Below, piece by piece: positions 39,324-50,845 of a stretch of DNA of 64,000 nucleotides. The notes under the pieces were generated by a model. The model did no database searches, was not told the origin of the DNA, and was given only the letters and a program-made list of their open reading frames with translations. Each line of letters starts with the position of its first letter. The first letter of the stretch is position 1. Source of the DNA: an uncultured Pelagibacteraceae bacterium (GTDB taxonomy: Bacteria > Pseudomonadota > Alphaproteobacteria > Pelagibacterales > Pelagibacteraceae); contig CACGZG010000001.1 in NCBI GenBank assembly GCA_902577525.1, positions 1-64,000 on the forward strand, given 5' to 3'. A program made the translations under genes and the position numbers.

Positions 39324-41506
39324 TTTTTTTTGATTTTTTCCAAGGTTCTTGTAATAAATCTTGGTGTTAATGTTTTAATAGGATTAACTGTTGTATCTAA
39401 TTTTTTTGGTGGACCTTTGATCTTAAAACTTACTCCAAATACTCCTTCACCTGTTTTTGAGCCAACTAATATTTTACCAAGGACTGGTAAAGATCCAATA
39501 AACTTATTTATTGTTGTTGCCGGTACTAATGTTCCTCTTAAACTTACAAGTTTATTTTTCTCAACGTATCCATCCATTAAAATGGAAATAGCAGGACCTA
39601 TTGCATAAATTTCATCGATAGTCATAAGATCACCTCTGTTTTTGAAATTCATTTCAAATTCATCAAATCGAATTCCTTCACCAGTTAAAATATCTGCAAT
39701 GCCTTGTAGGGAAGCTAGTGTCAAAATTTTTGTTAATACAGGTAATTCTTTAAGCTTAAAATCATAAATTTTTAATTGTGAAATAGTCTCATCAAAATTT
39801 TTTGAACTATTAAAATCTAGTGATCCTTCATCAAATCCTTTTATAAATTTATATTTTCTGACAATAGGTTCAGCATTATCAACAAATAATGTTATGATTT
39901 TTTTACCTTGATCACTATTAATTGTAAATTTTAGCTTTTTATTATCGAAAAAATTTCCAGTTAAATTAGCTTTAACAATTTCTTTATTAAAATAAGTTAT
40001 ATTGCCATAGAAATTCGATATATCATATTCATTATCTAACTGAATTTTATCTAAATCAACTATTATTGTATTGTTTATATCAATAATTTTTGATTTTTCT
40101 TTTTCATTAAATAATAAATCTTCAATTAATTTATTTGCATTAAAATTAGATCCTTTTAAGTAAAACTTATTTTTTTTTTTATAGAAATTAATCAAATTTT
40201 TTTGATTATCTTTATCAGTATAATCTAAATTTACAGTTTCTAAATCAATGACTTGAAATTTTTTATTGAATATCAAATTTTTTATATCTATTTTATTTTT
40301 ACCCTCGATATACGAAAATTTTTTAATTACTGTATCGTTTTTTGTTTTTTGTTTTCCTTCAAGTTCAATTAATGACTCGATTTCGTTATTTTTTTCAAAA
40401 TTAAGAGAGTTTATTAAAAAATGATTGTTATTCATTTTTAATGTGCCTTTAAAATCCAAAATATCATTTTTTTTTTTTATTGTGTACTCCAAAAAATCTT
40501 TTTGATCTTGAAACAAAATATTTCCTTTTCCATTTATATCTAAATCATTTTTTTTATATTCGATAGATATTCTATTCTCTGTCAAAGTAAAATTTTCTTT
40601 TATATTAGGGAAGAAATTAGTTAAATCATATTTATTTGTTATTAAAAATTCATTGACAAACATATCTGATAAAATTTCATAATCTATCAATTCAAATTTT
40701 TTATTAATTTTTAAAAAGAACGAATTGTTAGAACTAAATTCTATTCTTTGAACATCTAGTTTCGATAATATTGATTTCTTTAAAATATTTAAATTTTGAC
40801 CATCAATAATTAAAGCTTTGTGATTTATATTTCCCTTGATTGTATAATCATCATTTATTTTTGTTAAAAAAATTTTTTCAGATAAAAAATTCAAATTATT
40901 GAGTAAAAATGAAATGTTGCTTAATAATAAATCATTTTTTTGATAATTAAAAATTAAATCTAATTTTTGAATATTATATTCTTTCAAAATAGAAAGTTTT
41001 ACATCTTTAATAAAACCATCTATTATAAAATTATTATTTATACTACCATCACTATCAAATTCTATTTTTATATCTGCAATTAAGTATCCCTTATCAATAA
41101 TTTTTTCTAATAAAAATAATTGAGTTGAGTTTTGAAAAGTTCTTAAAAATGATATTAAATTTTTTATTTCTAAAGATTTCGATGAAATTTCTAAATTTTT
41201 AATAAAAAATTCATCTGAGAGTATTGATTTTAAAGATATTTGAGTTTTAATATTTTCAATTTCTACAACTTTATTTTTTTTTTTGATTTTAGATCCAACT
41301 GTTTTAATATTTATACTGAGTTTAAATGGATCAAAAATTAATTTAATTTTTCTTAATTGAATTTCCAGATCTTCATCTATAGTTTTAATTTTATTTGAAA
41401 TTTGACTATTAAATCTGTCTGTTTCTATCCCAATTAAACTTAAATATGATATTGAAATAATTACAAAAAAAAATATTAAAAATATAAATTTCGATATTAT
41501 TTTCAT
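39320..41506 (-). CDS. AsmA-like/YhdP-type envelope protein
   Basis: N-terminal TM anchor, long repetitive beta sequence, C-terminal AsmA-like segment GEGIRFDEFEMNFKNRGDLMTIDEIYAIGPAISILMDGYVEK. Confidence 0.75.
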   Translation of the reverse strand: MKIISKFIFLIFFFVIISISYLSLIGIETDRFNSQISNKIKTIDEDLEIQLRKIKLIFDPFKLSINIKTVGSKIKKKNKVVEIENIKTQISLKSILSDEFFIKNLEISSKSLEIKNLISFLRTFQNSTQLFLLEKIIDKGYLIADIKIEFDSDGSINNNFIIDGFIKDVKLSILKEYNIQKLDLIFNYQKNDLLLSNISFLLNNLNFLSEKIFLTKINDDYTIKGNINHKALIIDGQNLNILKKSILSKLDVQRIEFSSNNSFFLKINKKFELIDYEILSDMFVNEFLITNKYDLTNFFPNIKENFTLTENRISIEYKKNDLDINGKGNILFQDQKDFLEYTIKKKNDILDFKGTLKMNNNHFLINSLNFEKNNEIESLIELEGKQKTKNDTVIKKFSYIEGKNKIDIKNLIFNKKFQVIDLETVNLDYTDKDNQKNLINFYKKKNKFYLKGSNFNANKLIEDLLFNEKEKSKIIDINNTIIVDLDKIQLDNEYDISNFYGNITYFNKEIVKANLTGNFFDNKKLKFTINSDQGKKIITLFVDNAEPIVRKYKFIKGFDEGSLDFNSSKNFDETISQLKIYDFKLKELPVLTKILTLASLQGIADILTGEGIRFDEFEMNFKNRGDLMTIDEIYAIGPAISILMDGYVEKNKLVSLRGTLVPATTINKFIGSLPVLGKILVGSKTGEGVFGVSFKIKGPPKKLDTTVNPIKTLTPRFITRTLEKIKKN

Positions 41507-42598
41507 TTAATTTTATACAACGATTGCTCTAAAAACTCGTCTATTTCACCATTTAAAACTTTTTCTGGACTTGAACTTTCAAAATTAGTCCTATTATCTT
41601 TTACAAGTTGATATGGTTGTAAAACATAAGATCTAATTTGATGCCCCCAACCAATTTCAGATTTAGAGGATGCCATATTTAAATTTTCTTTTTCCTTTTT
41701 CTTGATTTCAAAATCATAGAGTCTTGCTTTTAGCATATTCATGCACGTCTCTTTATTTTTATGTTGTGATCTTTCATTTTGACATTGAACAACTATTTTA
41801 GTTGGTAAGTGTGTAATTCTGACAGCACTATCAGTAGTATTTACATGTTGTCCACCTGCTCCACTCGAGCGATAGGTATCAATTCTCAAATCTTTTTCTA
41901 AAATATCTACTTTTATATTTTCATCCAATACAGGATAGACCCAAACACTTGCAAAACTGGTATGTCTTCTCGAACCAGAGTCAAATGGTGAAATTCTTAC
42001 TAGCCTATGAATTCCTGACTCTTTTTTTAGCCATCCAAAAACGTATTTTCCTTGAATCTGAATTGTTGAAGATTTGATTCCAGCCTCATCACCTTTATGT
42101 TCACTAATTAATTCTGATTTAAATTTCTTATTATCTGTCCATTTTAAATACATTCTTCTTAACATATCAGCCCAGTCTTGACTCTCGGTACCACCAGCAC
42201 CAGCATGAATTTCAATATAACAATCAAGAGAATCTGTCTCATTTGATAGAAAACATTTTATTTCGTTTCTTTTTACCTGTTTTTCTAAGTTTTTAATATT
42301 TTGAAGAACTTCTTTTTGGATATCAAAATTATTTTCATCTTGAGCTAATTGATTGAGTTCAACTAAATCTTTAAGCTTATTATTTGACTCATCTAAAGAG
42401 TTTATCAAATCTTCATAAATTTTTTTTTCTTTGACTAAATTTTTTGAATTTGATTTGTCTTTCCAAAAATTTGGATCAAGCATTTTTTTATTTAAATGCT
42501 CTAATTTTGAATAAATATCATTTTTTTCAAAGATACTCCTTTATTCTTTGACTAATTTTCTCTATTTCTTTTTTTATATTAATATAATTATCATCCAT
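41503..42598 (-). CDS. prfB: Peptide chain release factor 2 with programmed +1 frameshift at 42527-42532 (CTT TGA)
   Basis: GAGGQHVNTTDSAVRITHLPT; upstream ATG 42598 encodes MDDNYINIKKEIEKISQRIKEYL-TGA, +1 shift continues EKNDIYSKLEHLNKKMLDPNFW into the 41503-42483 ORF. Confidence 0.93.
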
Positions 42599-44934
42599 TA
42601 ATAAAACCTTAATATATTATTTGAATTGATTCTATCATTATTTGAATAAAGTACTTTTCCTTCAACAACATTTTTACTTTTATAAGCTTCCATAATTGTA
42701 TCTTTTGAAGAAAATTTGGCTTTCTGGCCAGTTAATGCGTCTACAACCATTAATGTTATTCCCTCAGAAACTTTGAATGGTCGAGCGTCATTTTTTTTTA
42801 TTGCTTTCTTAATGAAATTTTCAAAAATTGGTAATGCAGTCTTTGATCCAGTCTCAAATTTACCAAGAGGTTTTGGGGTATCCATTCCAACATAAACTCC
42901 AATAACTAAATTTGAAGTAAAACCTATAAACCAAGCATCAGTATTTTCATTGGTCGTACCTGTTTTCCCCGCTAAGTTAAGTTTTAATTTTTTTAATTTT
43001 TTTCCTGTTCCTCTTTTGATAACACCTTCCAGCAAAGAAGTGATTTGGTATGCTGTTTGGGGAGAAAATATCTGCAAATAATCATCCTCAATTTTAGGAT
43101 ACTCTTGACTTGTAAATGAAATTTGATTGCAATTTTTACAAATTCTTTTTTCATTGTTAACAATTGTATTACCTTCACTATCTTGAACCCTGTCAATAAT
43201 TACCGGCTTAACTAACTTTCCACCATTTACAAAAGCTGAATAAGCAGAGGTGAGTCTTAATAATGTGGTTTCCGCAGATCCTAAAGATATTGATAATAAT
43301 TTTTCAGGATCATCATAAATACCAAGTTTTTTTGAAAATTTAACTATATTATCAATACCTAAATTTTGTGCAATTCTAACTGTCATTAGATTTCTTGACT
43401 TTTCAAGACCAACTCTAAGAGTCGAGGGTCCATAAAATTTTTTACCATAATTTTCCGGCTTCCACATTTTAAGATCAGTTCCTTGATCTAATACAAGTGG
43501 TGCGTCTAAAACTAAAGATGTTGGTGTGTAATCATTTTCTAAAGCCAACGCATAAACAAAAGGCTTAAACGCTGAGCCGGGTTGTCTTAGCGCTTGAGTA
43601 GCTCTATTGAATTCGCTGTTTTTAAAACTAAAACCACCACTTAAAGCTAATACTCGTCCAGTATAAGGATCCATAACTACTATACCACCGTTGATCTCAG
43701 GCAGTTGTTTTAAACTGTAATTATTTTTATCAACTTTTTTAACATAAACTACATCACCTACATTAAATAAATCACTAAATTCTTTTTTTGTCCAAGAAAT
43801 ATCTTTGTAATCAATTTTTCCTTGTAATTTATTTTTGGTCTCAATATTAACATGAAATTTATTAATTTCTTTTATTATTGCTATATCCCATCCTATTGAT
43901 TTTTCTAAATTATATTTTTTGAGGTCTTGTGCCCATTCATTTTTGTAGTCAATATTTTTTAAAACTCCACGCCATCCTTTTCTTTTGTCGTATCTTTCAA
44001 GTCCATTTCTTAATGACTCCGTTGCAATTTTTTGTAACTTTAAATTTATTGGAGTATTGATATTAAACCCCTGTTTATAAACCTTTTCATAAGAAAGTTT
44101 GTCTATAATTTTTTTTCTAACATCTTCAATATAATATTGAGCATCTTCTAAAAAAATTTTTCTCTTTTTCTTCAATTCGATTTCTTTTTTTTTTAACTTT
44201 TCAAACTCTTCAAGAGTAATAAAGTTATTTTCATACAAATTCTTTAAAACTAGATCTCTCCTGAATTTTGCTAATTGATTATTTCTATAGGGATTATATT
44301 TACTTGGAGCTTTAGGAAGAGCAGCTAAAAGAGATGTTTCTGCATAATTTAAATCTTTAATAGATTTATCAAAATATTCAAGACTTGCCGCTGCTACTCC
44401 GTAAGCGCCACTACCCAAATAAATTTGATTTAAATACAATTCAAGTATCCTCTCTTTTGACAAAGCTTTTTCTATTCTAAAAGCCAATATAGCCTCCTTA
44501 ATTTTTCGATTTACACTTACCTCATTTGTTAATAAAAAATTTTTTGCCACTTGTTGTGTTATTGTTGATGCACCCTCTAATCTTTTTGAAGACAAAATAT
44601 TTTTAATATTATTAATCATTGCCCTGACAACACCTTTTGCATCCACACCTGGATGAGAAAAAAAATTCTTATCTTCTGCAGATAAAAATGAATTTATCAC
44701 ATTTTTAGGTATTGAATTGAAAGGAATAAAAATTCTTTTTTCTTTAGAAAAATCTGCAACTAAATCCCCATTTCCTGAATAAACTTTGCTTGAAACTGGG
44801 GGCTTATAATTCTTTAAAAATTTATAGTCAGGAATATTATTAGAAAATGTCCAAAGGATAGTTACAATAATTGTTGAAAATATTAACAAAATACCAATGA
44901 TACCAATAAATATATTTTTTAAGATTCTACTCAT
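42598..44934 (-). CDS. mrcA: Penicillin-binding protein 1A (bifunctional)
   Basis: SAEDKNFFSHPGVDAKGVVRA, EGASTITQQVAKNFLL, RQPGSAFKPFVYALALE, LAGKTGTTNENTDAWFIGF. Confidence 0.94.
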   Translation of the reverse strand: MSRILKNIFIGIIGILLIFSTIIVTILWTFSNNIPDYKFLKNYKPPVSSKVYSGNGDLVADFSKEKRIFIPFNSIPKNVINSFLSAEDKNFFSHPGVDAKGVVRAMINNIKNILSSKRLEGASTITQQVAKNFLLTNEVSVNRKIKEAILAFRIEKALSKERILELYLNQIYLGSGAYGVAAASLEYFDKSIKDLNYAETSLLAALPKAPSKYNPYRNNQLAKFRRDLVLKNLYENNFITLEEFEKLKKKEIELKKKRKIFLEDAQYYIEDVRKKIIDKLSYEKVYKQGFNINTPINLKLQKIATESLRNGLERYDKRKGWRGVLKNIDYKNEWAQDLKKYNLEKSIGWDIAIIKEINKFHVNIETKNKLQGKIDYKDISWTKKEFSDLFNVGDVVYVKKVDKNNYSLKQLPEINGGIVVMDPYTGRVLALSGGFSFKNSEFNRATQALRQPGSAFKPFVYALALENDYTPTSLVLDAPLVLDQGTDLKMWKPENYGKKFYGPSTLRVGLEKSRNLMTVRIAQNLGIDNIVKFSKKLGIYDDPEKLLSISLGSAETTLLRLTSAYSAFVNGGKLVKPVIIDRVQDSEGNTIVNNEKRICKNCNQISFTSQEYPKIEDDYLQIFSPQTAYQITSLLEGVIKRGTGKKLKKLKLNLAGKTGTTNENTDAWFIGFTSNLVIGVYVGMDTPKPLGKFETGSKTALPIFENFIKKAIKKNDARPFKVSEGITLMVVDALTGQKAKFSSKDTIMEAYKSKNVVEGKVLYSNNDRINSNNILRFY

Positions 44935-45032
44935 TTTATTTCCATTATATATTGGAATTTGTTAAAGATAAGGCATTAGAAAACAAAATTTAAAAATAAT
45001 TTATAATTAATGAAAATAACACTTACAAATTT

Positions 45033-46808
45033 ATGGAAAAAAATTTATACATTGATGCTTCGCATCCTAATGAGATTAGAGTTGTTCTTAAGTCTGACGG
45101 TAAGATTGAAGATTATGAGTACGAAGGTTTAAAAAATAACTTAATTAAAAATAATATATACTTAGGAAAAGTAAGTAGGATTGAACCGTCTCTTCAGGCC
45201 GCTTTTGTAGATTTCGGTCGAGATAGACACGGATTTCTATCTTTCAATGACATTCAGTCTGATTATTATCAAATTCCAAAAAGCGATTTAGAAAAAATTA
45301 AAATTGAGGAAAAAAAAGTTAGGGAAGAACTCTCTAAAGAAGTTGAGGCCAAAGAAGAAGAAAATCTTGCAGAGGGAAATTTAGAAATCAACGATCCAAT
45401 TGAAAGAAAAGAAGTGGATAAAGAAAATATAGTTGAAGAGAAAGATAAAAAAAAAGAAATTAGATTTAAATATAAAAGATACAAAATACAAGAGGTTATT
45501 AAACCTAATCAGGTAATTTTAGTACAGGTGATAAAAGACGAGCGCGGTCAAAAAGGTGCTGCTTTAAGTACTTTTATTTCAATTGCTGGAAAGTATATTG
45601 TTTTAATGCCAAACACACCTAAAGGTGGGGGCATATCTAGAAAAATTTTTAATCCTGCTGATAGAAAAAAAATAAGATCTATTTTAAATGAAATAGAAAT
45701 TCCAAAAGAAATGGGTCTTATTGTAAGAACAGCAGGTTCCAATAAAACAAAAAATGAGATTAGTCATGATTTAACTACTTTAATTAACACTTGGAATCAA
45801 ATTAAAGAAAACGCAATAAATTCTATTGCCCCTTCATTGATACATCAAGAAAGTGAAATAATAAAAAGAACTTTAAGAGATATTTATGATGAAAATACAA
45901 AAAATATAATTGTAGAAGGAAATGATGGCTACAAGAAAGCACAAAATTTTATGAAAATGATGATGCCTTCACACGTAAAAAAAATAAAAAAGTACAGAGG
46001 TAAAATACCTTTATTTATAGAAGAAAATATTGAACAAAAACTTAATGAGATATTTGATACAGAAATAAAACTTAATTCCGGAGGATATCTTGTCATTAAT
46101 CCAACTGAAGCGCTAGTATCAATTGATATAAACTCTGGAAGCTCCATAAAACAAAAAAATGTTGAAAGTACAGCTCTTGATACGAATCTTGAAGCTGCTG
46201 ATGAAATAGCAAGGCAAATTAAGATAAGAGATCTATCTGGTTTAATCATAATAGACTTCATAGATATGTTAAGCTATGGAAATAGAAGATTAGTAGAGAG
46301 AAGATTAAAAGAAAAGTGTCGATCTGATAGAGCTAGAATTCAAATTGGGAGAATAAGCAATTTTGGTCTATTGGAAATGTCAAGACAGAGACTGAGAGAA
46401 AGTGCTGTTAAATGGAAAGTAAATTTAACTGATGAGTCATTTGCTCAAAAATTATTAAAACTTGTTGAGTTAAAAGCAGTTTTGAATAAAGCTAAATTTG
46501 TAGAATTAAAAGTTTGTAAAAAAATATCAGACTTTCTTAAAGAAAATTTTGTAGAAGATTTAACTTTTTTTGAAAAAAAAAATAAAGTAAAAATAGACAT
46601 TATTACAGATAATACATTAATTATACCTGAATATATAATAGATGTTAAAAATAAAAGTAAAAAAACAATAGAATTAGTTGAGCATCATGAAAAATTAAAA
46701 AATCTTAAGCAACAAATAATAAGTAATAATATTATTGAAATTAAAGATAAAAGAAAATTTAAAAAAAAACCTTTTAGAAAAAAAAAATTTTATAAAAAAG
46801 CTAAATAA
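45033..46808 (+). CDS. rne: Ribonuclease E/G (short, Zn-link-less)
   Basis: [34 protein letters not shown]-like [38 protein letters not shown]; basic C-terminal tail. Confidence 0.92.
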   Translation: MEKNLYIDASHPNEIRVVLKSDGKIEDYEYEGLKNNLIKNNIYLGKVSRIEPSLQAAFVDFGRDRHGFLSFNDIQSDYYQIPKSDLEKIKIEEKKVREELSKEVEAKEEENLAEGNLEINDPIERKEVDKENIVEEKDKKKEIRFKYKRYKIQEVIKPNQVILVQVIKDERGQKGAALSTFISIAGKYIVLMPNTPKGGGISRKIFNPADRKKIRSILNEIEIPKEMGLIVRTAGSNKTKNEISHDLTTLINTWNQIKENAINSIAPSLIHQESEIIKRTLRDIYDENTKNIIVEGNDGYKKAQNFMKMMMPSHVKKIKKYRGKIPLFIEENIEQKLNEIFDTEIKLNSGGYLVINPTEALVSIDINSGSSIKQKNVESTALDTNLEAADEIARQIKIRDLSGLIIIDFIDMLSYGNRRLVERRLKEKCRSDRARIQIGRISNFGLLEMSRQRLRESAVKWKVNLTDESFAQKLLKLVELKAVLNKAKFVELKVCKKISDFLKENFVEDLTFFEKKNKVKIDIITDNTLIIPEYIIDVKNKSKKTIELVEHHEKLKNLKQQIISNNIIEIKDKRKFKKKPFRKKKFYKKAK

Positions 46809-47580
46809 TTCCCTCTTTAGGTGAAGATGGAAAGCCCATTAATGATTTATCAATTCTTCCTGATAAGTAAGATTGACGACCAGCAATGACAGCATTTTTA
46901 AAAGCGATTGCCATATCTAAAGGTTTTTTTGCTTTGGCAATTGCTGTATTCACTAGTACTCCGTCGCACCCTAATTCCATTGCAATAGTCGCATCAGAAG
47001 CCTGACCTAAGCCTGCATCTATTATAACTGGTAGTTTTGTTTGATCTCGAATTATTTTAATATTAACTTTATTCTGAATTCCAAGTCCTGACCCAATAGG
47101 TGCTGCTAAAGGCATTATAGCTGACGCACCATTATTTTCTAAACGCTTAGCCATTAATGGATCGTCATTACAATAAACCATAACTTTAAAACCCTCTTTT
47201 GCTAAAATCTCAGTAGATTTTAAAGTTTCAATCATTTCAGGAAATAAATTTTTTTTGTCACCAAGAACCTCAAGTTTAACTAGTTTCCAACCTCCTATTT
47301 CTCTTGCTAATCTTAATGTTCTCAATGCCTCCTCTGAATTAAAACATCCTGCAGTATTTGGTAAGTATGTTATTTTTTTTGGATCTATAAAATCCATTAA
47401 TAATGGTTTTTTTTTATTAATAATATTAACTCTTCTAACAGCAACTGTTACAATATCTGCACCTGAGAACTTAACAGCTTTAGCACACTCCAACAAATTT
47501 TTGTACTTACCTGTTCCGACTATCAGTCTTGAATTAAATTTTTTATTTGAAATTATAAGCTTATCATTTTTCAATTTCAT
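46801..47580 (-). CDS. thiG: Thiazole synthase
   Basis: [52 protein letters not shown]. Confidence 0.94.
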   Translation of the reverse strand: MKLKNDKLIISNKKFNSRLIVGTGKYKNLLECAKAVKFSGADIVTVAVRRVNIINKKKPLLMDFIDPKKITYLPNTAGCFNSEEALRTLRLAREIGGWKLVKLEVLGDKKNLFPEMIETLKSTEILAKEGFKVMVYCNDDPLMAKRLENNGASAIMPLAAPIGSGLGIQNKVNIKIIRDQTKLPVIIDAGLGQASDATIAMELGCDGVLVNTAIAKAKKPLDMAIAFKNAVIAGRQSYLSGRIDKSLMGFPSSPKEGII

Positions 47581-47795
47581 CCACCCCCAATAAAATGAAC
47601 AATCTCAATTTTATCATTTTTTTTAAGTTTAATTTTGTTTAATAATTTTTTATCTACTATTTCTTGATTTAATTCAATTGCTACTTTTTTAACAGGTATT
47701 TTTAAATTTTTAGTTAGTTTTAATAGTGTTGTATTAAATTCAACTGACTTAAAATTCCCATTTACCTTAATTTTTATTTTTTTTATTTTTTTCAT
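47577..47795 (-). CDS. thiS: Thiamine sulfur carrier protein
   Basis: Ubiquitin-like, IVHFIGGG terminus, overlaps thiG. Confidence 0.85.
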   Translation of the reverse strand: MKKIKKIKIKVNGNFKSVEFNTTLLKLTKNLKIPVKKVAIELNQEIVDKKLLNKIKLKKNDKIEIVHFIGGG

Positions 47796-47811
47796 CGTAT
47801 ATAAGATTTAA

Positions 47812-48261
47812 ATGAGTTTTAAAATTATTATTATTAATGGTCCAAATCTTAATCTATTAGGAGAAAGAGAACAATCCCAATATGGTTCTACTTCTTTTGA
47901 TAAATTAAAAGAAAATTGTACAAAAAAATCAAAGGAATTAAATTTATATATTGAATTTGTACAATCAAACGTTGAAGGTGAACTGGTGAATATCATTCAA
48001 GATTCAAGAAAAAAATTTGATGGTATTATAATTAATGCTGCAGCTTTCACACACACTTCTGTAGCAATTAGGGATGCTTTGAGTGTATTCAAAAAACCTA
48101 TTATTGAATTACATATATCTAACATATACAAAAGAGAGGAATTTAGGCAAAAATCTTTAATTAGTGATATAGTAACAGGTGGAATTTTTGGTTTAGGTAT
48201 TGACGGTTATATTTTAGCCATAATTGCAATGCAAAAGATTTTAATTAATGAAAATAGATAA
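47812..48261 (+). CDS. aroQ: Type II 3-dehydroquinate dehydratase
   Basis: IINGPNLNLLGEREQSQYG, IINAAAFTHTSVAIRDAL, ELHISNIYKREEFR. Confidence 0.95.
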   Translation: MSFKIIIINGPNLNLLGEREQSQYGSTSFDKLKENCTKKSKELNLYIEFVQSNVEGELVNIIQDSRKKFDGIIINAAAFTHTSVAIRDALSVFKKPIIELHISNIYKREEFRQKSLISDIVTGGIFGLGIDGYILAIIAMQKILINENR

Positions 48262-48679
48262 AAAAATAATCAAAGAATTAAGCGATTATCTTGATGAATT
48301 TAATTTAACTGAATTAGAATACACTGAAAAAGATACAAAAATAAAAGTTTCTAAAAATAATATATCTGTAAATAATCGATCATTGCCCGAAAACAAGAAT
48401 AATCAAAATTTAAAAAATCCAGAAACATTAACAAAAAATAACTCAGGTACTGAAATAACTTCTCCAATAATTGGTACTGCTTATCACGCTCCAGAACCAG
48501 GAGCAAAAAAATTTGTAGACGTTGGAAAAAAAATTAAAAAAGGTGATACAATAATGATAGTTGAAGCTATGAAAACTATGAATCATGTACCATCAACTTC
48601 TGACGGGATAGTAAAAGAGATACTTGTGTCCGATGGTCAACCAGTCGAATTTGGGCAAACGTTGATTATTTTAGAGTAA
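48248..48679 (+). CDS. accB: Acetyl-CoA carboxylase biotin carboxyl carrier protein
   Basis: TIMIVEAMKTMNHVPS biotinylation motif. Confidence 0.94.
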   Translation: MKIDKKIIKELSDYLDEFNLTELEYTEKDTKIKVSKNNISVNNRSLPENKNNQNLKNPETLTKNNSGTEITSPIIGTAYHAPEPGAKKFVDVGKKIKKGDTIMIVEAMKTMNHVPSTSDGIVKEILVSDGQPVEFGQTLIILE

Positions 48680-50016
48680 TGTTTAAAAAAATCTTAGTCG
48701 CAAATCGTGGAGAAATTGCAGTTCGAATAATTAGAGCATGTAAAGAATGGGGTATTTCTACTGTAGCTGTTCATTCAGATGTTGATAGGGAAAGTATGCA
48801 TGTAAAATTAGCTGATGAAAGTATTTGTATTGGATCTCATCAACCTGCAAATAGCTATTTAAATATTCCGGCATTGTTATCAGCTATTGATTTAACAAAT
48901 TCTGAGGCAGTTCACCCAGGTTATGGTTTCTTATCAGAAAATGCTAATTTTGCAAAAATTTTAGAAGAGAACAAAATTAAGTTTATCGGTGCTTCCTCAA
49001 AACATATTGAAATGATGGGTGACAAAATACAAGCAAAAAAAATTGCTGAAGAAAAAGGTCTTCCTGTTATTGAAGGTTCTGAAGGAGGAGTTGAGAATGT
49101 CAATGAAGCCAAAAATCTCTCGAAGAAAATTGGATTTCCAGTTTTAATAAAAGCGTCTGGTGGTGGAGGTGGAAAAGGAATGAAGATAGTAAAAAATGAG
49201 GGAGAATTTGAAACTCTTTTTTCTACAGCTAAATCTGAAGCGTTGAAATATTTTGGCAATGATGAAGTTTATATAGAAAAATTTTTTCAAAATCCTAGGC
49301 ATATTGAAGTACAAATACTAGCAGGAAAGAACAGAGTAGTACATTTACATGAAAGGGATTGTTCGGTACAAAGAAGGCATCAAAAATTGATTGAAGAGAC
49401 GCCAAGTCCAGTGCTTGATGATAAATTAAGGAAAGACCTTTTTGATAAAACTGTTAAGATGGTAAGTGAGATCGGCTATGAAGGGGCTGGGACTGTCGAA
49501 TTTATTTATGAAGATGGAAAATTTTATTTTTTAGAGATGAACACAAGAGTTCAAGTAGAACATCCCGTAACAGAAATGGTTACAGGTATAGATATCATTA
49601 AGGAACAAATCTGGATAGCTTTTTCAGGAGAAACTGCTTTAAAACAATCTGATATAAATCCTCGTGGACACGCTATTGAATGTAGAATAAATGCAGAAGA
49701 TCCAAGTAAAAATTTTCAACCCTCACCAGGAACTATAGGAATGTGTCATCAGCCTTCCGGATTTAGAACAAGAGTAGATGGAGCAATATTTCAAGGGTAC
49801 AAAGTAACTCCATACTATGACAGCATGGTTTGTAAAGTGATATGTCACGGACGCAATAGAATAGAAGCTATTCAAAGAATGAACAGATCATTAGATGAGT
49901 TTGTCATAGAGGGAATAACAACCACAATACCATTACATAAAAAACTTTTAAGTCATAAAAAATTTATAAATTCAGAATTCAATGTAAGTTGGCTAGATAA
50001 AGAGAAAATAATTTAG
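48679..50016 (+). CDS. accC: Acetyl-CoA carboxylase biotin carboxylase
   Basis: KILVANRGEIAVRIIRACKEWGI, ASGGGGGKGMK, EMNTRVQVEHPVTE. Confidence 0.96.
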   Translation: MFKKILVANRGEIAVRIIRACKEWGISTVAVHSDVDRESMHVKLADESICIGSHQPANSYLNIPALLSAIDLTNSEAVHPGYGFLSENANFAKILEENKIKFIGASSKHIEMMGDKIQAKKIAEEKGLPVIEGSEGGVENVNEAKNLSKKIGFPVLIKASGGGGGKGMKIVKNEGEFETLFSTAKSEALKYFGNDEVYIEKFFQNPRHIEVQILAGKNRVVHLHERDCSVQRRHQKLIEETPSPVLDDKLRKDLFDKTVKMVSEIGYEGAGTVEFIYEDGKFYFLEMNTRVQVEHPVTEMVTGIDIIKEQIWIAFSGETALKQSDINPRGHAIECRINAEDPSKNFQPSPGTIGMCHQPSGFRTRVDGAIFQGYKVTPYYDSMVCKVICHGRNRIEAIQRMNRSLDEFVIEGITTTIPLHKKLLSHKKFINSEFNVSWLDKEKII

Positions 50017-50369
50017 TAACAACCTATCAACCAGATATCATAAACAGGGTGATCAAATGGCGCAATAGATGGACTAGAGGAAAACATCCAACCATTAAAT
50101 ACAAATACATCGTTTTTGTCTTTGTTGGTTATATCTTTCACTTGAATATATGCAGTAATTTCTGGATTATCATCAAACTCGGAATTACTACATTTAAGAC
50201 TTTTTATTAATAGATCTTTATGTTTTGCTTCATCTCCATTTTTCAGCTTTACCAAAGTATTTTTGGAACTAATTTTATCCAAAACTTTAATATTAGTAAA
50301 TGTACCTTCTAATTCACTCGCAAAACATGAAGTTGATAAAAGTAATATGAGAGATATTATTTTAAACAA
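50013..50369 (-). CDS. DUF2155 domain protein (secreted)
   Basis: Signal peptide; DVFVFNGWMFSSSPSIAPFDHPVYDIWLIGC. Confidence 0.85.
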   Translation of the reverse strand: MFKIISLILLLSTSCFASELEGTFTNIKVLDKISSKNTLVKLKNGDEAKHKDLLIKSLKCSNSEFDDNPEITAYIQVKDITNKDKNDVFVFNGWMFSSSPSIAPFDHPVYDIWLIGCY

Positions 50370-50370
50370 A

Positions 50371-50757
50371 TTAACTTTTCCAAGTTTTATATTTTTTTTT
50401 TATAGCATTATTATTTTTATTTGGATAATAAGCCCTATCAGTTCCTGTTAAATTTTCTTGATGTGTTTTTTGCCAATTATATTTTTGTAGATCGTGGTTT
50501 TTTTCAATTTTATTATGGGTAAAATGTATCCATGAATACCATTCAACTGGAATCTTGCTTGCATCAACTTCACCATTATATATTACCCATCTCTTACCAT
50601 TTTTACTTTCATAATATTTGTTTCCGAAAGAGTCTTTTCCAACAAATTTACCAAACAGAATAGTTTTTATTCTGGTTCCAAGAGTGTCTTGATTCCACCA
50701 AACAAAAATCTTTTTAAAAAATGTCAACATATAAATTTTCAAAAATTTCAATTTCAA
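50371..50757 (-). CDS. NDUFA12-like NADH:ubiquinone oxidoreductase accessory subunit
   Basis: FGKFVGKDSFGNKYYESKNGKRWVIYNGEVDASKIPVEWYSWIHF. Confidence 0.9.
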   Translation of the reverse strand: MKLKFLKIYMLTFFKKIFVWWNQDTLGTRIKTILFGKFVGKDSFGNKYYESKNGKRWVIYNGEVDASKIPVEWYSWIHFTHNKIEKNHDLQKYNWQKTHQENLTGTDRAYYPNKNNNAIKKKYKTWKS

Positions 50758-50845
50758 ATTGTATAAAATAAATTAGACTAAAATTTGAATTTGTATATAA
50801 ATAAAATGATTCATTTTTCAAATTAATTTTTAAAGTTGGATTTAT

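Noticed and set aside
41503-42483. prfB as a simple ORF starting at 42483
   Set aside because: The upstream ATG plus CTT-TGA frameshift explains the sequence better.
45929-46261. 110-aa minus-strand ORF inside rne
   Set aside because: Antisense shadow in a conserved catalytic region.
48921-49259. 112-aa minus-strand ORF inside accC
   Set aside because: Antisense shadow; Pro/Phe-rich composition mirrors Gly/Lys codons of accC.
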